From Parelaphostrongylus tenuis (Eukaryota > Nematoda > Chromadorea > Rhabditida > Metastrongylidae), in the NCBI GenBank assembly GCA_019055375.1, contig JAHQIW010000118.1:236203-300202 (forward strand): DNA of 64,000 nt. Direction: 5' to 3'. Below the pieces are notes generated by a model. It had not been told where the DNA came from. It did not search any database and worked only from the letters and a program-made list of their open reading frames with translations. Positions within the stretch are counted from its first letter, which is position 1. Each line of letters begins with the position of its first letter. The position numbers and the translations under genes are program-made. Positions 57,152 through 64,000 of this stretch are shown here, one piece after another.

Positions 57152-59390
57152 TACTGAACTATATCGAAAACCTTAAATTTGTGAATTTGGGTCGTTTAGA
57201 CCCAAAACCATGCAATACACAGAAAAACGCAGTAGAAAACAAAAAACATCGGAGAAACCCATAATGATGATTAGCCACTCCCACAAAGACATCAGTTGAG
57301 TATACGCCTACTTTTAGAAGGAAACAGAACTGATGCTCTCTGATCAACGAAGGGAAGACATGACATTGATAAAGCGGTGTTTTTAGACCTCAAGCAGGGA
57401 TACTCAGCTCCCAATTAGCTTCTTCATAGAAAGCGGTGCCGATGCACACGTTCATGAACCAATCGTTGCTGTCTTTTCACCAAAAGCCATAACATAGGAA
57501 GACTCACACAAAATTTTTGGGATTTTCATCTTCTTCATTGTGCGGATTGAAATCCGACATAGCTAGAAAAGCCGAGGATGAACTGAAACTGTAGTAATGG
57601 GCGCTGGTGTCATTAAGTGATCATTGCGGATCATGACACGAGCCGATAATTTAAAAGAAGCATTCGAATCTTAAAAATGTCTCATATGCTCCATCTGGTG
57701 ATACAAGTTCCTTCGTCATTCTCGCGATAGTTTCGAATCGTTTGTGCTGCCTCAATCAATTCGTCCCTTTTTGTTCGTTACAAATTCACCTGTTTAGTTT
57801 GTTGACTTCTCCACCCTGACAGTCATTGCCGTAAGTTTTTCCTCATTGGTATTTTTGAGCATAAATGAGTTAAAAGTTAGTTGAATTTCATGAGCGTAAT
57901 AAATCTTTTCGATTCAAATAATATTTCTATGTAATAATCAGACCAACACGAAATCGTTACGAAATTTTTACTAAGCTAACGTTTTAGCGCTCTCACCTTT
58001 TCGGAGTAGTGATCATTATGTTTGATTGTCTGCAGCCTTGGGTCTATCAAATATGAGGTCCCTCGCAGTCCCATCAAGTCGAATGCGATGAAATAAAGCA
58101 CCGCCCGAATAAGGCTTCCTCACTCAACACGACCATTTTGTATGGTAACTTTCCAACCTACTACCATCAGTTTTGATCTGTTGTCATGGTGGATACCGAT
58201 TATCCATGCAAGGGCTAAGTAATGGTTGATTTCAAAAAATTTGCATGAGGAACTGAAGATGGTCAAGAAGCGGGCCATTATATTTCAGCACCATATTTAT
58301 AGCAAACCTCCCAAGAAAGTTTCGCTATCTTTTCGGGAATCATATGATAATTTAGGCAACGCAGATGGTCCATACTGTCAGAGAACTCAAGAAAATTGTG
58401 AGCGGAACATTGCGCTATTCCGCGGCAGAGCGAAGTTTTTTAAGTTATGCCCGGCCCACCACCGCAGTTAAGGGATTCAGCCCATATATAATTATGGTGA
58501 CTCCACTGCTAACACACTATATATTCACCCACTGGATCCCACCGTTGGCTTGTTATTTAGGGGCGAGCATAAAAACGAGCTCCGCCGCCTAGTCATGCTC
58601 CGTCAGTTACAATAACATCGTCACTTACAATAATCAGCTACAATAACACCACTTACCGAAACACTGTCGCTTACTATAACATTCGTAAGATCGTCAGATG
58701 ACGATACATCTCATTAATACATCACTCATATTGACTTAGGCATATGTCGCATAACTACGATATGTAATAATCATGCATATATTATTATTGTATCCTTTTT
58801 ATAGTGATACATGTATATTATAGGTTGTTTGGTATAACCCATATAAAGGATTACAATTTTGCGCTTTTTGTCCGATGCGAGACACAAGTTGGCAGCAGAT
58901 CAAAACAAGAAGACCACTAAACCTTACCACGATGTTACTTCTTATCCGATAAATCGCGGCGCAGCTTCTCTTTGGTAGCAATGGAAACTTCTTTGAACTA
59001 GAATGTGAACCTGCTGAAAACCTCATAAGGATCATTCCGTTCTGGGTAGAGACACCAAACCAATAATAGGCATCGCTACTAAATCTCAGAAGTCAATCGT
59101 TGAAATTTGTGTTAACCTCACGAAAAACTTGTATTGTGGACTACTATGCATTACCTTCATAACGCTTCCGTGAACACTACTTTTCTTAACTTTGAACTAG
59201 CAATTCTCTCATCTACTGAGTTTTCGCCACGCATTGAACCTGTTTAGCTTCCACTCCTCTGTCATCATCTAATTTTAGGTTTTCATGTTCATGTAGGTTC
59301 CAATTTTTTATTGATATCGTCACAAATCGAAATAGCACCGTTTGAATTGGTTGAGGATCCATTATGTTCAGTTACTCACTTTTCCTTGTT
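57152..59390. other. upstream of srt, no recognisable gene
   Basis: It would contain the srt promoter, but no clear core element is visible; GTTCAG directly before TAATGG at the start codon could serve as a trans-splice acceptor. A loose tandem of TTACAATAACA-like units lies at about 58605-58690. Other open frames are chance. Confidence 0.4.
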
Positions 59391-59394
59391 AAGC

Positions 59395-59570
59395 AAACAC
59401 GTGGTTGCTAATGAAATATAATTTCAAAACGGGTTATTTCAACGGACTGCATCTTCTTCAGAGCCTGAAGGTTTAAAATGCACGCAATCGACAAGCCATT
59501 TTGTTCCACTTTTTTACTCATTGATGGAGGGAAGCCGCAGAGAGGTCACATGAGCAAAAGCTGTGCCTAG
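59395..59570 (-). repeat. decayed Penelope-type terminal repeat
   Basis: On the plus strand CTTCTTCAGAGCCTGAAGG and a following CAATCGACAAGCCATTTTG resemble the terminal repeats at 40.75 and 41.8 kb. The hammerhead position (59431-59464) keeps CTGAAGA and GAAA on the minus strand, but the rest is decayed. Confidence 0.45.
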
Positions 59571-60365
59571 CTCAAATGTTTAGATTTGAGAAGACAGTGC
59601 GTAATAAAGCATTTCTCCTTCTCTTTGGTGTTTCGGAAATTATCCACAATGCTCCGTCGGCTTTACGTGCTGAAGTTTCAACAACGGAGTAGATGTATAC
59701 TTGTCGAGTATTCCTCTGATTTCTTCTCGTTTTACCGCCATTTCATCCATTATCTCGTCAGTTTATCAAGAAACGAATTCAGCAGGAGCCAACAGCTTTG
59801 TTCAAATAAGAATGCAGTAAATGTCAATCCTTTTCCTTGTAAATTTGTGAACGGCAACGAGAACAAGACTAATATGTCTCGAAAGAGAATAATGCCACCC
59901 ACTGTCAATTTTACTCTCAAGTGCTAATACGAATGATTTTAGTCGATGGATAATGGAGACCTAGGCGTCTAGGCATACTACGAGTTAATCACTGCTGCTG
60001 TTTTTTTTTGTTTTACACGACCTGATATCGCATCTTGCTGTGCGGATCCTAGTTTCTAGCACTCGATTCATTTCTCCGCATACAAGGATCTTCAAATTTT
60101 TCCCGTATTACTTCGACTGCTGCTCAAACACTTCGTCTTACTCGTGATTGACTTAAAATACTGGTTGGTCAAATCCTGCAATCTCGTGAAAACTCGAGAC
60201 CATGCATTTCGTGGGGCGCTCAGAGATTGACTACGGGAGAGTATTCAGAATTTCTTAAAAGTCGTTAAAAATGTATTAAGGACTAGTTGGGTTTCGTCTT
60301 TAGTCAATGGTTTGTGCAAGTCATCGGAGTTGTAGGAAGCAAGCGGTTTAAGGAGCTCATCGAAA

Positions 60366-60820
60366 CAAGATCGAAATACGTGTATCGGGCTGTATGAGTT
60401 AGCCCATCTTTAATAGACCACACGACATGCGTGACTCAAAAGTGATTCTTTGACATATTGAAGTTTCAGTTGTAGTCTTAAGAAAACACTCGAAACGAAT
60501 GATATGATATATTAAGCATACTAGCCAAGAGCAATCGAGTGTAGAACACTCTGTGTTCGGAGATAATTTCACTCTACATAGAGTCTAAAACGTCCGTCGT
60601 CATTAACTCTCAGTGTGGGTAAGGGGCACCCACAGAGATTAGCAAAGGACGAGAATGAGCAACTGCCCGACTAACGAGATCGTAAGATCGAAACACGTGT
60701 ATCGGGCTCTATAAATTAGCCCATCTTCAACAGACTACACGACATGCGTGACTCAAAAATGATTCTTTGACATACTGAAGTTTGAGCTGTGGTCTTAAGA
60801 AAACACTCGAAAGAATGCAA
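60366..60820 (+). mobile_element. tandem dimer of the hammerhead-bearing repeat (317-bp period)
   Basis: Blocks 60366-60500 and 60683-60818 are direct repeats: GTATCGGGCT, TTAGCCCATCTT, CACGACATGCGTGACTCAAA and TCTTAAGAAAACACTCGAAA occur in both. The equivalent GTATCGGGC positions are 60382 and 60699, a period of 317 bp. The ribozyme site of the first unit is decayed; that of the second is nearly complete. No protein-coding frame is present. Tandem units with a hammerhead at each junction are the arrangement of hammerhead satellites and retrozyme-like elements. Confidence 0.7.
60665..60707 (+). ncRNA. hammerhead ribozyme motif with one core change
   Basis: The plus strand has GCCCGA, CTAACGA, GATC-GTAA-GATC, GAAA, CACGTGT, A, TCGGGC. 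Relative to 25805-25847, stem I, stem III and the GUAA loop are identical. Stem II differs at three pairs, all of which remain paired. The core G5 is A, which should inactivate cleavage. Confidence 0.65.
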
Positions 60821-60954
60821 AACGTCATATGTGGTCAAATTTCCAAATTAACTGCTGAGTCGTATTAGGCTGGTAAGTGAAGCTTTTTATGCAATCAAAA
60901 CATCAGCTGAGCGACGAGTTTTAAGTGCACCAGGTGATCAGTGCCACGACTGGG

Positions 60955-61570
60955 TCAAAGGAAGCTGTAGCTCTCTCTGCCCACCTGTATAATTTCTACC
61001 TTTATCTGGCTATGTTGCTGATTAAATTCTTCAATCACATTCACAAGGTAGTCTTCGTAATCGAAAAATACAGTTCTGCTTGCTAACCTCAGCCCTGCGG
61101 GTAGATAAAGGCGAATATCTGATTCTTGACCAATTTTTGTGCTAACCATTCATTTCTCTCCATCGTTGATCTCATTGAGCAACTTCATTGCTCCTTTGGT
61201 ATTCCTCGAAAAGATGAGATTGTCGTTAGCAAAAGATAAATTTGGTTAGAATTTACATCATTTCGCATGCCGTCGTCGTTTTAGTCAGATGACACCATCA
61301 TCCACTACGATGTAGCAACATACACCTCTAGCGATTAAGCGCCGTCTTTCCGATTCCCCTTTTTGTGAGAATAGTAAGAGATCGATGGACAAGTTCTATA
61401 ATTACGCAATCACGATAATAGACAATTCACTTTCATTATAGGGCTGCTCTTCGGTCTAAAAGCTCTGGCAGAATATCAGTGCTGGCGAACTGGTGAACGT
61501 TTTCTCGTAGTCAAGAAGCGCAACAAAGAAGTGGTATTTATAACATCCATCTACGACTTGGGACTTTTTT
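60955..61570 (-). pseudogene. RTE-clade retrotransposon fragment
   Basis: The minus strand reads HFFVALLDYEKTF near 61540, NLSFANDNLIFSRNTKGAMK near 61220 (equivalent of the ADD catalytic box and its downstream helix, with Asp to Asn changes) and MVSTKIGQESDIRLYLPAG at 61149 onward. Stops separate the parts. The 3' side continues to about 60955. Confidence 0.65.
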
Positions 61571-61791
61571 CTATTTTCCATAAGTCGGTTAAGTATCAGA
61601 GGTCCAACACTTGTTTGTGGCTTACGTCTTATCCAACTAAGTGCTATTTCCAAATCGGAGAGAATAGAAATCTCGTGAATTCTCAGTGTTTTGTGAAGCT
61701 GTCTTAACACTGCGTTTGTTAGTCTAAGTGCCAGGGTAAGTGCATCTAGTTCCATTTTCGGTATAGTCATGGGAGATTTTAGTGAAGGCAA
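61565..61791 (-). pseudogene. Bel/Pao LTR retrotransposon fragment
   Basis: The minus-strand frame from 61791 reads MTIPKMELDALTLALRLTNA and ISILSDLEIALSWIRRKP, matching the conserved TIPKLEL...SDSEIALxWI region of Bel/Pao polyproteins (RNase H part). Near residue 75 the same open frame passes directly into the RTE sequence VVDGCYKYHFFVALLDYE, so two unrelated elements are fused. No LTRs were seen. Confidence 0.65.
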
Positions 61792-61837
61792 CTTGCTTTA
61801 TGTCATAATAAGATTGACAAAGTGTTCTGAACGTATA

Positions 61838-61862
61838 TTTATATATATATATATATATATAT
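61838..61862. repeat. (AT)n microsatellite
   Basis: About 12 AT units immediately before the 5' region of the long RTE element. Its position suggests an insertion-associated tail or target. Confidence 0.9.
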
Positions 61863-64000
61863 CCACGCACCTCCTTCTTTGAGGGATCCCACCCGGTTAG
61901 TCGCGAGGGCACGTGGCGCGTCCCCAGGTGGTGGATAGGGGAATAAAACGCGAACCAAAAGCGACCGTGTGCTTCCCAGAGACGCAGGTGGATTCAGGGG
62001 ACGAGCTCCCTGCTTCTGCAGTGCCGACTTGACAAAAACTCTATTTCTACGAGTCAAGTCGGCCAAAAGCCTGCAATCAAGCGGCTGGGAAGTACATGGG
62101 AGGCGGTTAGGAGTCGCCTCCAACAAATAAGCTCCTCCCGCTCCTCCGAGAGAGACTGGCAAGCTACTCGTGAGTACCCAGCCCCCACGTTTAGAGCCTG
62201 GCAAGCTATACGTTGGGTATCAAAATGCCAAAAACAGCAACAAATATGGGCCTCATTCCCCTGACCCCGAAAGAGCCCCTGGTACGGCAGCGCCAGGTAG
62301 GACGAGTACGGAGAGGCTGCTAAAATCTCAGGGCCGAACTAGGCTGCCAAGATCGAAACGGACTAAAATGACGATCTGTACCTACAACGCAAGAACCCTT
62401 GCTCACAATCCGCTGTAGAAGATCTATTGATTCAAGCAAGAAGAATAAGGTACGACGTCATTGGCCTGGCTGAGACGAGAAGGCGCCATCCTTTTCACGC
62501 TGTTTATGACACCGGAGAAGAACTGTTCCTTGGTACATGCGATCGCAGAGGTGTCGGCGGCGTTGGCGTCCTCGTCAAATCGAATTTGACCGTGAACATT
62601 GATTCGTTCGAACAACTAACAACCCGTATCGGACGATTACGGTTGAAACGATGTGGTTCTATGCCGGCTTTGACCATCTTCGTTGCTTACGCACCAACAT
62701 CAAGCTATGACGAAGACGAAGTCGAAGCGTTCTATATGGACCTCGAAAAATTCTTCAGAGAAGATCATACATTCTTCAAGGTCATTGTCGGAGATTTTAA
62801 CGCAAAAATTGGACCTAGAAGAACGTCTGAAGAACGTCACATAGGGACCCACGGACTAGAATGGAATGAACAGGGTGAGAGGCTATCCGAGTTTATCATG
62901 ACGACCCAAACCATCCATGGTAACTCGCAATTCCAAAAGCCTCTCTCTCAGCGATGGACGTGGGAGTCTCCCAATGGAGAGTACCATAACGAAATAGATC
63001 ACATCATAGTAAATCGAAGGTTTTGCCTGACCGACGTCGCTGTTGTTCCAAGTTCTACACGGGATCAGACCATCGCCTCCTTCGCGCAACGTTCCGATTT
63101 TCGAGGAGAGGAGAGAAAGCCGCTAAATTCAAACAACGAAGTCCCAGAACTACCATAAACTGGGATGTATTCAAATCATTAGTCGGCTCTTGGGAAGATA
63201 CCGTTGTCGACAACATCGACGAAGAATACGATCGACTCGTTGAATATCTTCACGTTAGCGCTATAAAAGCCGAGAGTCCTAAGGTCACGAAGAGACGCTT
63301 GTCTCCGCAGACACTCGAGCTGATACGTCAACGTGGAATCGCACGAGCTGCAGGCAACCGAAACCTTACGTCCGAACTTGCGAAACGCTGCAGAGAAGCG
63401 ATAAAAGAAGACCTTAAAGAGAGAAGAGCAGCAGTTATGGCAGAAGCTGCAGAAGCTGGGAAGAGCATTCGCAAAGCCCAGCGAGGCTTCGCCAACTATA
63501 AGACCAAGATGATTGCACTCCGATACCCTGACGGGACACTTACAGCTTCCAGAAGGGCTATGGAGAAAATCATCCACCAATACTACTCGGATCTCTTCGC
63601 TAGCCATGTCCTCTTACCGTCATATAAATTGAAAGAGGACGAATATGTCGTCCCACCGGTCCTCCCTTCCGAAATCCGACATGCTATATCGTCGGTGAAG
63701 AACAGAACAACACCCGGTCCAGACAGGATTAGACCAGAACATCTGAAGAATCTGCCGCCAGTTCTCATCAACACCCTGGCTCGGCTCTTCACTCGCTACC
63801 TGTCAGAATGCAAGGTCCCTATTCAATGGAAAACCAGCAAGACCGTATTGTTGTTCAAAAAGGGAGACCTTCACGACATAGGCAATTATCGCCCAATCTG
63901 CTTGCTGTCCGTTGTCTATAAACTCTTTACTCGAGTCATCCTGAACAGGATTGACAGAACACTGGACGAAGGACAGCCATGCGAACAAGCAGGGTTCAGA
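61863..64000 (+). mobile_element. long RTE-clade non-LTR retrotransposon, cut by the window edge
   Basis: The GC-rich 5' region 61863-62367 directly follows the AT tract and is unlike the surrounding AT-rich DNA. Coding starts near ATG 62368 and continues past 64000. Only two frameshifts interrupt it, so this is the youngest-looking element in the window. It gives the reference frame for the decayed RTE copies at 10.8, 14.3, 23.7 and 60.95 kb. Confidence 0.88.
62368..64000 (+). pseudogene. RTE endonuclease-reverse transcriptase, two frameshifts, 3' incomplete
   Basis: This encodes the element's replication enzyme: an AP-type endonuclease followed by reverse transcriptase. Part 1 (frame from 62368) has TICTYNARTLA. 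A shift near 62410-62420 leads to part 2, with [51 protein letters not shown] and the NEIDHII box. A one-base loss in CCAAG at 63048-63052 breaks the catalytic YTGSDHR segment, after which part 3 is open to 64000. Part 3 has the linker (RRLSPQTLELIRQRG, AEAAEAGKSIRKAQ) and the polymerase start (TTPGPDRIRPEHLK, LFKKGDLHDIGNYRPICLL, EGQPCEQAGFR). Each shift fits a single-base deletion, or a sequencing error. The polymerase catalytic box lies beyond the edge. Confidence 0.88.

Noticed and set aside
59586..59927. 113-codon plus-strand frame
   Set aside because: Several frames of this length are expected by chance in the window, and no splice sites or domain support it.
61839..62204. 121-codon minus-strand frame
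   Set aside because: It is antisense to the GC-rich 5' region of the RTE element; low stop density there explains it.

Overview
The window looks like intron-rich nuclear DNA of a parasitic nematode, most likely a strongylid hookworm (Ancylostoma/Necator type). This rests on a nematode-specific Srt chemoreceptor gene, a secreted C-x3-C repeat protein of a mainly nematode family, short GT-AG introns with TTTCAG acceptors, and many decayed RTE, Penelope-like, mariner and tRNA-derived elements. The species is inferred; no marker gene fixes it.

Two minus-strand genes carry most of the coding content. (1) A secreted cysteine-rich protein starts at 31411 with a TATA box, signal peptide and five phase-compatible exons down to 27280. 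Two more exons of the same style lie at 1422-1330 and 882-404 and encode C-x3-C repeats inside long polyproline runs. If they belong to the same transcript, one intron is about 26 kb and holds another gene plus many transposons. (2) A complete nine-exon srt seven-transmembrane chemoreceptor runs from 57151 to 38297. Its exons join in phase into an intact 339-residue protein, although its introns contain a mariner, a Penelope-like fragment, SINEs and foldback repeats. A tentative plus-strand gene (15271-21002, at least five exons, one membrane segment, unknown function) lies in the 26-kb interval. Weaker exon candidates are at 26718-27005 and 35594-36504.

Mobile DNA by region: SINEs at 0.3, 1.7, 5.4 and 7.0 kb; Penelope endonuclease remnant at 8.3 kb; inverted-repeat element 9.66-10.11 kb; RTE remnants at 10.8-13.1, 14.3-15.1, 23.7-24.8 and 60.95-61.57 kb (the last abutting a Bel/Pao piece); SINE foldback 13.76-14.12 kb; mariners at 17.6-18.8 and 55.4-56.25 kb; scrambled Penelope element 40.7-42.1 kb; and a long RTE copy from about 61.86 kb past the right edge, broken by only two frameshifts.

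The most interesting feature is a dispersed set of hammerhead-ribozyme-like motifs in these repeats. One class has a self-complementary stem III (intact-looking at 25805-25847; relatives at 9.7, 10.0, 39.1, 52.1, 52.4, 60.4 and 60.7 kb) and occurs singly, in tandem with a 317-bp period, and in inverted pairs. A second class, with a 2-bp stem III as reported for Penelope-like elements, is at 21.6, 40.75, 41.8, 55.2 and 59.4 kb. Compensatory changes in stem II between copies support a folded RNA.
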